A DNA stretch of 64,000 nt from Symbiodinium natans (GCA_905221605.1 CAJNDS010000413.1:474010-538009); one strand, 5' to 3'. Positions 39,555 to 49,135 are shown, numbered from the stretch's first letter. Made by a program: numbers and translations. Notes: generated by a model not told the origin, from the letters alone.

Positions 39555-39599
39555 GGAACTGCCCATGTAAGCAACCTGACGTACTACTGCACCTCATGG
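39555..39599 (+). CDS. Two-exon frame, exon 1
   Basis: Between GCGTTCAG and TGG|GTTTAGGG. Reads GTAHVSNLTYYCTSW, phase 0 at both ends. The intron to 39674 is 74 bp and mostly TTTAGGG repeats. Confidence 0.55.
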
Positions 39600-39673
39600 G
39601 TTTAGGGTAGTTTAGGGTTTAGGGTTTAGGGTTTAGGGTTTAGGGTTTAGGGTTTTAAACCTCTGCTTGCCAG

Positions 39674-39713
39674 ACCACCGGGGATTCGCTGTTCATCCTG
39701 GCGCAGGCCGCAG
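39674..39713 (+). CDS. Two-exon frame, exon 2
   Basis: After CTCTGCTTGCCAG, reads TTGDSLFILAQAA, ends GCAG|GTTTAGGG. Both this and the previous exon use a telomeric unit as donor. Confidence 0.55.
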
Positions 39714-39754
39714 GTTTAGGGTATAGGCGGTTGAGGGTTTAGGGTTTAGGGTTG

Positions 39755-39958
39755 TAATCGGACAACGGTATGATAGCACGAATAAAGCAAGATCAGCAGG
39801 AAAGTACCATCACAGTAGCAATACATACAGTAGGAGCAATGAGAGTGATAAGAGTAGTACTGACAAAATAGGCAACGTTCTGAGAAGCCTGCACTCGAAA
39901 GGTCTTTTTTCGGCTTGAGGTGCTTTCGTCGCCTGTAGACGTGGAGAGCTTCTTTACG
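39755..39958 (+). CDS. Ser/Lys-rich frame and following short exon
   Basis: 39755-39912 reads GQRYDSTNKARSAGKYHHSS then NESDKSSTDKIGNVLRSLHS. 39920-39958 reads VLSSPVDVESFFT, ending ACG|GTTTACGG. Confidence 0.4.
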
Positions 39959-40137
39959 GTTTACGGTTTAGGGCTTAGGGTTAGGACCATCCCCCCCCCC
40001 CCCCCCACTCCACGTGATTATCGAAGCTTGCATTTTCCACCCCCCCCCCCCAAACTGGAGCTTATGTTGAGGAACCCCTCTCGTGGCGTGTGCAGAAGAA
40101 GTTTGCACGAAAACTCCCCAACCCCCTCCCCCCCCTG

Positions 40138-40173
<36 letters not shown>

Positions 40174-40500
40174 ACCCATTCCTAACCTTCTTGACCCTTG
40201 CACTTCTGCACCCTACTAAGCCCAAAGCCCAAACCCTACGTGGAGGTTCATGGTACGATAACCCGGTTGCAACTGCACTTTGAGCACCTTGTAGAGTTAG
40301 GAGTACCTTGAAAAGGGATAGGATTTTTAGGGTTTAGGGTTTAGGGTTTAGCTTAGGCCCTAAAGCCCTACACCCCCCGCCGCTATACCTCCCAATCCCT
40401 GAACCCCTAAACACCTAGTGGGGTGGTTTAGACGCAAAACCCAACCCGAAAGCCCTACACCAGATAAAGCTTGTAAGTTGTAACCCTGGACACTTGCCAG

Positions 40501-40562
40501 GATGTCCTGGCCCCCTCCGGCAGTTGCGTCCGGGTCAAGCTGATGGTCCGTGGCCCAGCTGG
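40501..40562 (+). CDS. Exon candidate, beta-strand-like
   Basis: Follows GACACTTGCCAG, reads DVLAPSGSCVRVKLMVRGPA, ends GG|GTTTGG. The reverse strand is also open (DPDATAGGGQDILASVQG). Confidence 0.4.
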
Positions 40563-40829
40563 GTTTGGTGTTGGGTTTAGGGTTCGTGCTTTGTTTCTTA
40601 TTTTTGACAAATGTGTGTGTTTTATCAGGCTTTTCCGGGTTGAATCTTAGGAGTTTGGGGTTTCGCGGTTCGGGTTTAGGGTGGAAGGTTTGGGGTTGTC
40701 TAAAGGCTTCAGGGTTTAAAGGTTCAGTGCTTAGAGGAGATGACACGGGTGTGTAGGAAGGGAGTGGTCACTTCTTTACATTCTGGTCCCTCTTGGGGGT
40801 GCTTATGAAAAAAAGGTGGCCCCTATTAC

Positions 40830-41048
40830 TTGAGTTTCCCTCAAAGGATCTCAAAGGGACCTTTGTTCAGAGAGCCGACCATCGAGCATTTAGGGAGTTT
40901 GGGTTTGAGCTCCTCGCAGGATGTCAGTTCGTTTTTCCAGGACTCCGCCATTGTGGACGCGGACGGGTATGCCTACGAGCAAGATCCTTTCATTCCGTAC
41001 ACCTATGCCGAGCCCCCAGCAGGGTTGGCAGGCGTATTCAGGGTTTAG
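40830..41048 (+). CDS. Open frame, 72 codons
   Basis: Contains FREPTIEHLGSLGLSSSQDV and IVDADGYAYEQDPFIPYTYA, stopping in a GGGTTTAGG unit at 41048. DADGYAYE recalls the core of U-box domains, but flanking conserved positions are missing, so no assignment is made. A possible internal acceptor (CGTTTTTCCAG) lies in the middle. Confidence 0.45.
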   Translation: MSFPQRISKGPLFREPTIEHLGSLGLSSSQDVSSFFQDSAIVDADGYAYEQDPFIPYTYAEPPAGLAGVFRV

Positions 41049-41251
41049 GCTTTGCTGCTTTGGAGTTTATGTCGGCTACAGTTGTATTGGGGTCTTGGTA
41101 GCTCAGTGGTGCCCTTTGCCCTTTTTTTGGTTGAAGGTTCCCTTATTCCTATAAAGTATCCAACCAAATGCTAGGAATTCTGTGGCTTGCCAGGCCGCTG
41201 TTTGCGGGTTTAAGGCTTAGGCCTAGGGTTTTGTGCGTGCTTCTTCTTCTT

Positions 41252-41285
<34 letters not shown>

Positions 41286-41358
41286 CTCTACCTCAAAAAA
41301 CGAAATGCAAGTCCAAAAAGAGGCCGAAAAAACTTCGGAACAATGTCCGCGCTCGAGT

Positions 41359-41470
41359 GCACATGGGTAATTCCCAAAATAGGGGTACCCCTTGTATACC
41401 CCAAATAGAAGATTGGAATCCCCCTAAAGGGACCCCCCAAAAAGCGTACCCCTTTTGTCGGAAACCCACG
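41359..41470. mobile_element. Introner-like element C
   Basis: CATGGGTAATTCCC...GTCGGAAACCCACG with the family core AAATAGAAGATTGGAATCCC. A (CTA)n microsatellite lies upstream at 41248-41285. Confidence 0.6.
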
Positions 41471-41554
41471 CATCGTCAAATCAATTCGTTACATGCTTCG
41501 CTGCATGCGGCTTTAAGGTGCAACGAGCATTACAGTGCTTTGCCTCCTGCCTAA

Positions 41555-41680
41555 ACCCTAAACCTTAAACCCTAAACCCTAAACCCTAAACCCTAAACCC
41601 TAAACCCTAAACCCTAAACCCCTAAACCCTAAACCCTAAACAACTCAACCCCTGAACCCCTAAACCCCTAAACCCAAACC
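41555..41680. repeat. CCCTAAA array
   Basis: Heptamers with CCCCTAAA variants, upstream of the Cys-rich exon. Confidence 0.95.
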
Positions 41681-41683
41681 CTC

Positions 41684-41812
41684 ACGCGTTCGGTGCTAGA
41701 CCTGCGGGAATGTCGGGGCTGCCATCTGCAGGAGGCCTGTGTCGAAGACTACCAGCCACCGGAGATGCGCAGCGTGTGCCCCAGTGATTGGGGCTCTCAG
41801 ACCTATATCCTA
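41684..41812 (+). CDS. Cysteine-rich exon candidate
   Basis: About 42 open codons with VLDLRECRGCHLQEACVEDY and PPEMRSVCPSDWGSQTY. The C-x2-C and further Cys suggest a metal-binding or disulfide module. No family recognised. Confidence 0.5.
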
Positions 41813-41887
41813 CATCCGAAGCCCTAAACCCTAAACCCTAAACCCTAAACCCTAAACCCTAAACCCTACGTTGCCATTAAACTTCAG

Positions 41888-41930
41888 AGCCGATCCTCTT
41901 TTGCCCGCGAAGAACCTCCACTGTTGTTTG
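41888..41930 (+). CDS. Exon ending at introner S
   Basis: Between CATTAAACTTCAG and TTTG|GTAGCCCG. Reads SRSSFAREEPPLLF. The upstream frame reads VAIKLQ, reminiscent of a kinase VAIK motif, but that could be intronic. Confidence 0.45.
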
Positions 41931-42115
41931 GTAGCCCGGCGGCACCATTTTCTTTGTTTTTTTTGGTTCTGGGTTCCCCTGTAAAGGAACCAACCCAAAC
42001 CAGGTGCCCTTATTACGATATGGTTACTGGGCTAACAGTGAGGTACTGTATATATTCCCATAAAGGGTATATGTAGGGGGAGATAGGGTACCTCATTCCC
42101 TACTAAGAACCAGCC
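41931..42115. mobile_element. Introner S followed by introner Q
   Basis: S: GTAGCCCGGCGG to TTACTGGGCTAAC (41931-42036). Q: GAGGTACTGTATATATTCCC to TCATTCCCTACTAAGAACC (about 42038-42113). Confidence 0.65.
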
Positions 42116-42128
42116 AGTTCAACATGTT

Positions 42129-42240
42129 TGCATATGGGTATTCCTCAAAGTAGGGGTACCCCTGTTATACCTCAAATAGAGAATAGAGTGCCCGTCATGA
42201 GACCCCCAAAAAGGGCACACCTGTTTGGCCAGGTGAAAAA
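42129..42240. mobile_element. Introner-like element C
   Basis: CATATGGGTATTCCTCAAAG to GGCCAGGTG with the family core TACCTCAAATAGAGAATAGA. Confidence 0.55.
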
Positions 42241-42331
42241 CGACAACCCTTTGCTAATCAGAAATTGCCATTTCAGATGGCGGGTGGGCTCGTGCAATTC
42301 AATTCAATAGTCTTTCTCGGCTGAGGGTTCC

Positions 42332-42673
42332 ATGCAAGATTGGCATCATAAACCGAGCATTTTCCGGATATCACGTCCTCACCGAATGAACTTGGCGTCT
42401 TGCGCAAAGCATGTGCATGCAGTTGTCTACCCGAGCGTGTCTTTAGCATCGGGTTGTCACTTCAGTTCTCGGCGACGAATTTGGTTGGGAACCTGGACTA
42501 GATGCCTGCAGGATAGACCGATAGACCACCGAATCGGGCAACATTTGGGGGCAAGTGCGGCAGCTTGGGATTTGATATTTCGGGGGATTTGTCTGAGGGC
42601 ACACTCTAGCAACCCTGCCTCCATTCAGCTTGCATTATTTCCCAAACCCGAAACCCTAAACCCTAAACCCTAA
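42332..42673 (+). CDS. Open region, exon structure unclear
   Basis: A 113-codon frame (HHKPSIFRISRPHRMNLASC near the start) ends in telomeric sequence. Competing frames after TTGTCACTTCAG (LGDEFGWEPGLDAC) and later (ATFGGKCGSLGFDISGDLSE) look as good, so two or more exons are likely. Confidence 0.35.
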   Translation: MQDWHHKPSIFRISRPHRMNLASCAKHVHAVVYPSVSLASGCHFSSRRRIWLGTWTRCLQDRPIDHRIGQHLGASAAAWDLIFRGICLRAHSSNPASIQLALFPKPETLNPKP

Positions 42674-42923
42674 ACCATCAGCCCCAACCATCAGCCTCAA
42701 CCCTCTGATCTCAGCGCAGCTGGACGGTTGCTGGGAACCCTAAACCCTAAACCGTAAACCCTAAACCCTATACCCTAAACCCGAGGTTCGGACCCACCCA
42801 ACACGGCAGCAGGCGTTGTGTGGCGCTAAGCTTCGCGCAAGTCCATGTCAGGGCACCCTAAACCCTAAACCCAAAACCCTAAACCCTAAACCCTAAACCC
42901 TAAACCGGATGGACTGGAGGTTG

Positions 42924-43069
42924 GCATGTTCTCCCTTATACTAACGTTAACAGTCCTTAATCGGATTATAATCGGGGGTACCTATAATCCCTATTGAGGA
43001 CTGTTAGTTTTTAGTTTTTAGGGTTTAGGGTTTAGGGTTTAGGGTTGTTTGTAGAAGGGGGAACATCCC
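42924..43069. mobile_element. Introner E with TTTAGGG array in its right arm
   Basis: ATGTTCTCCCTTATACTAAC and TATAATCCCTATTGAGGACT match family E. TTTAGGG units (about 43018-43046) separate them from GTAGAAGGGGGAACATCCC. Confidence 0.75.
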
Positions 43070-43518
43070 GGGTTTCGGGTTTAGGGCTTCGGGCTTTTAG
43101 GACCTGGAGTCCTAAGCCCTGAACCCTAAACCCTAAACCCTAAACCCTGAACCCTAAACCCTAAACCCTAAACCCTAAGCCTTGTTCTGGAGGCCTTCAG
43201 GTGGGCCTAGGGTTCCCAAAAAAAGGGGTACCACGTTATACCCCCCCAAAAGGAATAGAATCCCCTCAAAAAGACCCCCCCCCTCCCCAAGAGGGTACCA
43301 ATATTTTCGGAAACCCTCATATAGGGATCCTAATGTGATTTAAGGCTTATTCCTTGCCTCAGGGGTGTTGGGCTCTTTAGGTTGTTTAGGGCTTTAGTTT
43401 TTTTTTTTGGTGTGTGTGTGTGTGAGAGAGAGTTGGCGGCATGGAGGTTGTTTGGAGATCCGCCTTGCGATTGAAGCCCAGCCCTAAGCCATAAACTTTA
43501 GTATTTTGGGGCTGACAG

Positions 43519-43608
43519 AAGCTGAAGCTTAAGCCAGCAACGCACGGGATAATGCAGAAAGACGCAAGACACCCCACACCTCGGCCACATCCCATCCTCA
43601 ACATAAAG
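43519..43608 (+). CDS. Exon candidate, basic
   Basis: 30 codons after GGGGCTGACAG, ending AAG|GC. Reads KLKLKPATHGIMQKDARHPT then PRPHPILNIK. Confidence 0.45.
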
Positions 43609-43759
43609 GCTCAACCCCTGAACCCTCCTGAGGTCCAAGCTCAAGTGGCAGACGCAGGGTTGGGTTCAGGGGTTTCAGGGCTTGGGGGTTCGGGGGTTTA
43701 GCTGTTTAGGTTTCGGGAGAGTAGGGGATGTTTGGTGCGATTTAGGATTGAGTGCTCAG

Positions 43760-43865
43760 TGTTCCTAAGGAGCTCCTGCCGACGCTTCGCCTGAACTTCG
43801 ACGAGGACGCGAGCCACCCGTTCACAGGTTGCTACTATCAAGAGATGAAGACTCGTACCCCTGAG
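43760..43865 (+). CDS. Exon split by introner U
   Basis: Starts after GTGCTCAG and ends GAG|GTTGTACC, phase 0. Reads PKELLPTLRLNFDEDASHPF then TGCYYQEMKTRTPE. The next exon (43970-43981) would add Gly-Pro-Arg and a stop. Confidence 0.55.
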
Positions 43866-43969
43866 GTTGTACCCCTGAAGGTTCCCCTTAATATACTCCT
43901 AAGATGACCCTTACTTTCCCTCAGGGATTCTTAAAAAGGGTCCCCAAAACCCAAGGGTACAACCTTAAG
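43866..43969. mobile_element. Family U element as a 104-bp intron
   Basis: GTTGTACCCCTGAAGG to GGGTACAACCTTAAG: inverted ends with GT and AG at the borders. Only this copy was noticed. Confidence 0.65.
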
Positions 43970-44171
43970 GGTCCGAGGTAGAACCATAAACCCTAAACCC
44001 TAGATACCGTCCAGAACAGAGTGCAGTCTCCCTCACCGCCTGTAGATCCTATGCCCTCCTGTGGTACCCATCTTCCCCTCTGAGAACCCGAAACCCTCAA
44101 TGCTAAACCCTAAACTGGAGTTCTTTAGTCTTCCTTAAGTGCCCTAGACACCCTTGAGGGATTATTTAGCC

Positions 44172-44248
44172 TAAACCCTAAACCCTAAACCCTAAACCCT
44201 AAACCCTAAACCCTAAACCCTAAACCCTAAACTCTAAACCCTAAACCC
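44172..44248. repeat. CCCTAAA array
   Basis: Perfect heptamers upstream of the exon at 44310. Confidence 0.95.
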
Positions 44249-44309
44249 GGAAAGCATATGCAAGCTACGAAGGAAGCTCTTTGGAAGCCTTCGGCTCTGA
44301 GCCCCCCAG

Positions 44310-44375
44310 GAGGTGCGACTCGTTGACCCAACCACCGCAGCGGTGATGCTGTCGGCGAAGCAGCTTGCCTCAAGG
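44310..44375 (+). CDS. Exon ending at telomeric 5' splice site
   Basis: 22 codons, phase 0 at both ends, after GAGCCCCCCAG and ending AGG|GTTTAGGG. Reads EVRLVDPTTAAVMLSAKQLA. Confidence 0.5.
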
Positions 44376-44781
44376 GTTTAGGGTTTAGGGTTTAGGGTTT
44401 AGGGTTTAGGGTTTAGGACATTTGTGCGGGTTCCCGAAGCCAGAACCCTCTAATCAAGCTCTAAACCCTAAACTTCCCCCAAACCCTAAACCCTATGAAC
44501 CCTAAACTTCCCCCCCCTCATCTTCCGGCCCAAGGGCCCCTGATTCCCAAATCCCTAAGAAGCCTCCAAGCTCCTGCTGTGCGGCGTTGGCTCAGGAGGT
44601 GGCTGTGGGATTTAGGATTTAGGGTTTAGGGTTTAGGGTTTAGGATTTAGGGTTTAGGGTTTAGGGTGTAGGGTGCAGGGTTTAGAGTTCAAACTTCTTT
44701 AGGGTTTAGGCTTGAATTCGGGATGGCCGGGGTCCCCACTCCCACGCTGAGGGCCGGAACCTCTGATCTACCCGAAGCCCT

Positions 44782-44910
44782 AAACCCTAAACCCGGACTC
44801 ACTTCATTGCAGAGCCTGGCTTGGTGGCTCAAGGCTTGCAGGCTGAGGCGAGTACCCTTACCCAAGGCACTCTGAGGGTTTCCGAAGTTCGGGGGTACCT
44901 TACTAAAGGG
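44782..44910 (+). CDS. Exon candidate, inverted duplicate of 26.4 kb
   Basis: After CACTTCATTGCAG, reads EPGLVAQGLQAEASTLTQGT and ends AGG|GTTTCCG. The whole segment recurs inverted at 26411-26537. Confidence 0.5.
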
Positions 44911-45228
44911 TTTAGGGTTTAGGGTTTAGGGTTTAGGGTTTAGGGTTTAGGGTTTAGGGTAGGGTTTAGGGTTTAGGGTGTAGGGCTGCGGGTTTAGGGT
45001 ACAGGGTTTCATCATAGCCAGCAAAATTGGGCTTTGGGGTTCTTGAGGCAGGCCTAAGCCCTCAACTCATTCCGAGATTAGGGGTGCCTTATTGGAGTCC
45101 TTTTTATAAGGGAAACCCTAAACCCTAAACCCTAAACCCTAATTCCTAAACCCTAAACCCTAAACCCTAAACCCTAAACCCTAAACCCATATCAGGGGTC
45201 CCTGAGTATCGCAAACCCCCTTCGTCGC

Positions 45229-45305
45229 TGAGGGGTCCGCCCGTCGGTGGGGGGAACATCCCGCCCACCCAGATCATCGATCTGGCCCCCGCCGCCTGGT
45301 CAGAG
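45229..45305 (+). CDS. Exon candidate
   Basis: Reads GPPVGGGNIPPTQIIDLAPA then AWSE, ending GAG|GTTTGGG. An acceptor-like CACCCAG at 45272 would shorten it to IIDLAPAAWSE. Confidence 0.45.
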
Positions 45306-45337
45306 GTTTGGGTCTAGGGATGTTGAAGGCCCTAGGC

Positions 45338-45570
45338 CCTAGCCCTAAACCCTAAACCCTAAACCCTAAACCCTAAACCCTAAACCCTAAACCCTAAACC
45401 CTAAACCCTAAACCCTAAACCCTAAACCCTAAACCCTAAACCCTAACCCTAAACCCTAAGCCCTAAGCCCTAAGCCCTAAGCCCTAAGCCCTAAGCCCTA
45501 AGCCCTAAGCCCTAAGCCCTAAGCCCTAAACCCTAAACCCTAAACCCTAAACCCTAAACCCTGAACCCTA
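45338..45570. repeat. CCCTAAA and CCCTAAG array
   Basis: 233 bp: CCCTAAA, then about ten CCCTAAG variants in a block, then CCCTAAA again. Confidence 0.97.
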
Positions 45571-45579
45571 CACACGTGG

Positions 45580-45672
45580 GTGCCTCCTTTGGTGCTTATT
45601 GTTGATGGGGGAAGCGGGAGCCTGCACCAGCCATTCTACTATGAACCTCCCCCCCGTCGATGCTGTGCCTAG
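45580..45672 (+). CDS. Exon candidate
   Basis: Reads WVPPLVLIVDGGSGSLHQPF then YYEPPPRRCCA and TAG, just upstream of an element B (45686-45791). Confidence 0.45.
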   Translation: MPPLVLIVDGGSGSLHQPFYYEPPPRRCCA

Positions 45673-45685
45673 CTCACTAGGCTAG

Positions 45686-45791
45686 GACCCGGAGTAGGGG
45701 CCTTATTTCCTGTTTTAGGCTTCGGGTTCCCTGATAGTCCCTGAAAACCAAAAATGGCACCCTTTGTATTCCTAGGTTACTCCTGAGTCTT
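45686..45791. mobile_element. Introner-like element B
   Basis: GGACCCGGAGTAGGGGCC to CTAGGTTACTCCTGAGTC. Confidence 0.65.
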
Positions 45792-45818
45792 ATGGCTTGG
45801 TGTGTAGGGTTTCGGGTT

Positions 45819-45914
45819 GGGACGCCCCCCCTTCTACTAACAGTCCTGAATAGGGAGTATAGTAGGGGGTACTATAATCCCTATTAAGGACGGTTGGTAT
45901 AAGGGGAGCATCCC
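45819..45914. mobile_element. Intact introner E
   Basis: GGGACGCCCCCCTTCTACTA to TTGGTATAAGGGGAGCATCC, without the telomeric insert seen in two other copies. Confidence 0.7.
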
Positions 45915-45999
45915 AAGGGTCGGGCCTATAGGGTTTGGGCCTGTAGGATTCAGGCCTATAGGGTTCGGCTCTTGCGTTTAGGCTTTGGAAGCCCTAAAG

Positions 46000-46330
46000 C
46001 CTAAACCCCCCAACCCCTAAACCCTAAACCCCTAAACCTCTAAACCCCAAACCCCTAAACCCCCAAACCCCCAACCCCTAAACCCCTAAACCCCTAAACC
46101 CCTAAACCCCTAAGCCCCTAAACCCCTAAACCCCCAAACCCCTAAACCCCCAAACCCCTAAACCCCTAAACCCCTAAACCCCTAAACCCCTAAACCCCCA
46201 CACCCCTAAACCCCTAAACCCTTAAATACCCCTAAATACCCCTAAATATCCCTAAATTCCCCTAAATACCCCGAAATACCCCCCAAATACCCCTAAATAC
46301 CTCTACATACCCCGAAGCCCCGAAACCCCT
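46000..46330. repeat. CCCCTAAA octamer array
   Basis: About 330 bp dominated by the 8-bp CCCCTAAA variant, then CCCCTAAATA. Confidence 0.97.
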
Positions 46331-46339
46331 AAACTTAGA

Positions 46340-46428
46340 GCCCAAGCCCTGCTTTCTGCCAAGGCCATGCTGCGAGTATGGGATCCGAACACGGGCGCGT
46401 CAGTGGCGTGGCAGCGATGGTCTTGGGG
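46340..46428 (+). CDS. WD40-repeat-like exon
   Basis: Reads AQALLSAKAMLRVWDPNTGA then SVAWQRWSW, ending GG|GTTTGGGG. LRVWDPNTGASVAW fits the end of a WD40 repeat (strand c, W-D, T-G turn, strand d). One repeat only, so the family is suggested, not proven. Confidence 0.5.
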
Positions 46429-46466
46429 GTTTGGGGTTTAGGGTTTAGGGTTTAGGGTTTAGAGTT

Positions 46467-46708
46467 TAGGGGAACACGAGTGCTCCTACGTGCACTATAC
46501 CCGCCCTAGACCCTCTACAAGCTGTTTCGGCCCCTTGTGTGTATACCTTTTGGCTACTGGGCTTCGGGTTTAGGGTCGAGGCGTACAACCTTCATCTGCC
46601 CTTTTTTTCCGCAACTAGGCCGTAGGCCATGAGAGGGTGTTGTGTCATGCTGGCTACGGACCGACGCTACCCCCACCCGCCAGCTCCCTGTCAAGCTTTG
46701 AGGCTTAA
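46467..46708 (+). CDS. Two further exon candidates
   Basis: 46467-46563 reads SAPTCTIPALDPLQAVSAPC. 46619-46708 follows CTTTTTTTCCGCAACTAG and reads AVGHERVLCHAGYGPTLPPP to TAA. Could be the end of the WD40 gene. Confidence 0.45.
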
Positions 46709-47220
46709 GGTTCGGTTTAGGGTCGAGTTACATACCCTACTAAACCTAAAACCCTGAGACCTACACCTGAAACATAAAAGCGATAAGCCTGAAAGGCTAC
46801 CCCCGCAGCTCGAGACCCAGACCTAAGACCCCAACTTCAAGCCCTAAATCCAAAACCTACAGCCGCAACTTTAAGCCCTAAACCCGAAACCCCTATACCC
46901 AGAAAACCCCAGAAACAACATACACCCCATAAACCCATGAACCCCGCCTGAAAGTGCACGCAGGTTTTCTAGGATTCTTTTCGTTTAGGGTTTTGGGTAT
47001 AAAATTTGGGGTTTGGGGCCCCCCCCTCCCCCCCTCCCCCCTCCCCCCCTCCCCCCTCCCCCCCCCCCTCCCCCCCCCTCCCCCCTCCCCCCTCCCCCCC
47101 CCCCCCCTCAACACCCCAAATCCTCAATAACTAACAACTAACCCAATGGATTTAGGGTTTTGGGTTTACCCTCATTCAACCCTAAACCCGAAACCCTGAA
47201 TCCTAAACCCTAAACCTGAA

Positions 47221-47298
47221 CCCTGTGAGGTTCTGGATATCACTCCGCTGTCAGAGCTGGCAGCACAGACATCGCAGCCCGGACGCGCTTGGAGCTGG
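47221..47298 (+). CDS. Exon ending at introner J
   Basis: 26 codons, EVLDITPLSELAAQTSQPGR then AWSW, ending TGG|GTTTTGG. After the element, 47406-47478 reads AVIEHVCVHRAQPAFEEGDW to TAA. Frame joins only with a GC donor three bases upstream. Confidence 0.5.
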
Positions 47299-47405
47299 GT
47301 TTTGGAGTACTGTACCTAAATTCATTTTTTTGTTTCTGGGTTCCTATTATAGCTACTTATAGTACCTAAAAAGTACATACTTGTTGTTCAGGGTCTACTC
47401 CAAAG
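47299..47405. mobile_element. Introner-like element J, copy 1
   Basis: GTTTTGGAGTACTGTACCTA to TTCAGGGTCTACTCCAAAG. Copy 2 at 49136-49237. The two flank the membrane-protein frame. Confidence 0.7.
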
Positions 47406-47482
47406 TAGGGGCTGTGATTGAACATGTATGTGTCCATCGCGCGCAGCCGGCATTTGAAGAGGGCGATTGGGGCTCATAATGA

Positions 47483-47794
47483 ACTGCTAGCGCCAACAGT
47501 GCCAAGCCTTCTCTGACAAAGGCAATCTTGCTTGATTGCGCTTTTGTGCTTGAAGCGGTGTATGACACGATGGACGATACCAATAACAACTGCCGTGGCC
47601 TGCAGCTAGGCTGTTGGGGCTTGCTGTTTTCCTGTGTTGTAGTCCTGGTGCTGAGTTACTGGAGTGTTTTCTACCAGCGACTGCCACATCCAGTGGGACT
47701 GGTGATCTCTCTGCCGGTGCTCATTCGCCTTTCTCTGCGGAGGAATGCACCTGAATGGTACTACATGGCGCTGCGTCTGCAAGGCCCTGTTTAA
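47483..47794 (+). CDS. Membrane protein, N-terminal part (frame 1)
   Basis: Open from 47483, first in-frame ATG at 47570, stop at 47792. Contains one clear membrane segment (LGCWGLLFSCVVVLVLSYWS), then HPVGLVISLPVLIRLSLRRN. It overlaps the next frame by about 90 bp. An intron or frameshift between 47700 and 47810 would join the two. Confidence 0.45.
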   Translation, partial: TASANSAKPSLTKAILLDCAFVLEAVYDTMDDTNNNCRGLQLGCWGLLFSCVVVLVLSYWSVFYQRLPHPVGLVISLPVLIRLSLRRNAPEWYYMALRLQGPV

Positions 47795-48467
47795 GATCGA
47801 GCCTCCAAGGGATTCTGTGGCTGTGCCGTGTTGGTTTATGGTGGGATTTCGGATCCTTTGGGCAGCATTGCTGGACGTTGGCTTTGGATTGGGTCCCTTC
47901 CTTCAGCCAAAGAGTGAGGGCTCTTCATTGCATCGGTTTTGGGAGCTCGAGCGCCTTGGGCGGCTGGACCACGTCGGCCTTTGCACAAGTGAGTGGAGAG
48001 ATTTCAAGGGAAGCATCTACTTCGATGATGGTGCTCTGACCCAGTATGGCGAAGTCCCACAGACCACGGCTGTTGACATCAGCGAGTGCTTCTCGGAACC
48101 TCAACTTCCTGAGTGCGGCAGCCGAGGGCTTTGTGGATTCATGGTGGGCATGGAGCAGCTGATGCCCGAAGTGACATGGAACCGGGAGAGTATGGACATG
48201 TTTCACGATGTGCTGCAAGAGGCCGCAGAACGCTTTGCAGGGAATCTCACAGCACAAAGCCCACTGCTCTCCTTGGCGAACCCAAAGCAGGCAATCGCAT
48301 CTCTTGGGGCCAGGCTGCCACTCTTCGTCCTGTTGCTGTTCCTCTTCATGCCGTTTGGTGCGATTTCGGCCATTTTGGTGGCCCTGTGCCGGCGAGGACC
48401 CCAAAACGCCTTGCATGAAGGCCGGCCATTCGTAGACAGCCCCAGCTCGAGCGACAGTAGCGACTGA
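47706..48467 (+). CDS. Putative membrane protein of unknown family
   Basis: The longest non-repeat frame in the window (open 47706-48467, first ATG 47745, 240 aa). A hydrophobic segment near residues 25-50 (CWFMVGFRILWAALLDVGFG) precedes a roughly 140-residue loop with six cysteines (SECF, PECGSRGLCGF) and a possible N-glycosylation site (NLT). A second membrane segment (LFVLLLFLFMPFGAISAILV) is followed by a Ser/Asp-rich tail. Topology would put the Cys-rich loop outside. Codon use is ordinary and repeats are absent. The 5' end is unresolved (see the overlapping frame). A divergent antisense frame is a shadow. Confidence 0.65.
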   Translation, partial: SLCRCSFAFLCGGMHLNGTTWRCVCKALFKIEPPRDSVAVPCWFMVGFRILWAALLDVGFGLGPFLQPKSEGSSLHRFWELERLGRLDHVGLCTSEWRDFKGSIYFDDGALTQYGEVPQTTAVDISECFSEPQLPECGSRGLCGFMVGMEQLMPEVTWNRESMDMFHDVLQEAAERFAGNLTAQSPLLSLANPKQAIASLGARLPLFVLLLFLFMPFGAISAILVALCRRGPQNALHEGRPFVDSPSSSDSSD

Positions 48468-48544
48468 GCACGAGAGATTTGCGGCGCCCTCGTGTGCTAC
48501 AGCGGGTCTCGAAGCTGTGCTTGGCGCACAAAATCTGCCCTTTC

Positions 48545-48629
48545 ATGTTTTTTTTTTTTTTGGGGGGGGGGTTCCCTTACAACCAGCACCACAGAAGCAC
48601 CCTTATCATAGTTGGGATTACTGGGCTAC
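48545..48629. mobile_element. Introner-like element S
   Basis: Poly-T/poly-G arm, TTCCCTTACAACCAGC, and right end GGGATTACTGGGCTAC. A short open frame follows (PMSAENWIGKASCTQAC). Confidence 0.55.
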
Positions 48630-49135
48630 GTAGGTGTTTGCCGATGTCGGCTGAGAATTGGATAGGCAAGGCGAGTTGCACCCAGGCGTGTTGAGGGTGG
48701 TCCATGTCCAGAGCGAGCTCTTGCGCTGGGGTTTTAGGGGCTCTTGGGGGTCTTGAGTTGGGAGTTTAGTATGGGTTTAGGGTAGAGTGTTGAGGGTTGG
48801 TAGGGTTTTTGGGTTTGGGCAAACTGTCTAGCAGGTCAGGGTTTGGATCTAAGGGATCACGCCTAGTGAGTCGAGCGTGAAGGGCTGTGCGCCCTCCCCC
48901 CCCGCATTTTAATATGTGGGCAGTGACAGAGTCAGAGGCTAGCAGTTGTGAGCTGCTGGGTTGCGAGTACGAGACCCGAAGCCCTCAGCGCCCTTAGCCC
49001 TGAACCCTAAACCCTAAACCTCGCTGAAGGCTCAGACTTCCTGGCGAAGACCCGGTTTCCCTAGTTTAGGAAGCCGCAGCTCAGACCCCATACCCTAAAC
49101 CCTCCCACCTGACCCACACTACTGGGTTTTGGAGT

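Noticed and set aside
40947-41012. U-box domain suggested by DADGYAYE
   Set aside because: The preceding D-P-V and following R of the U-box core are missing and the next residues do not fit.
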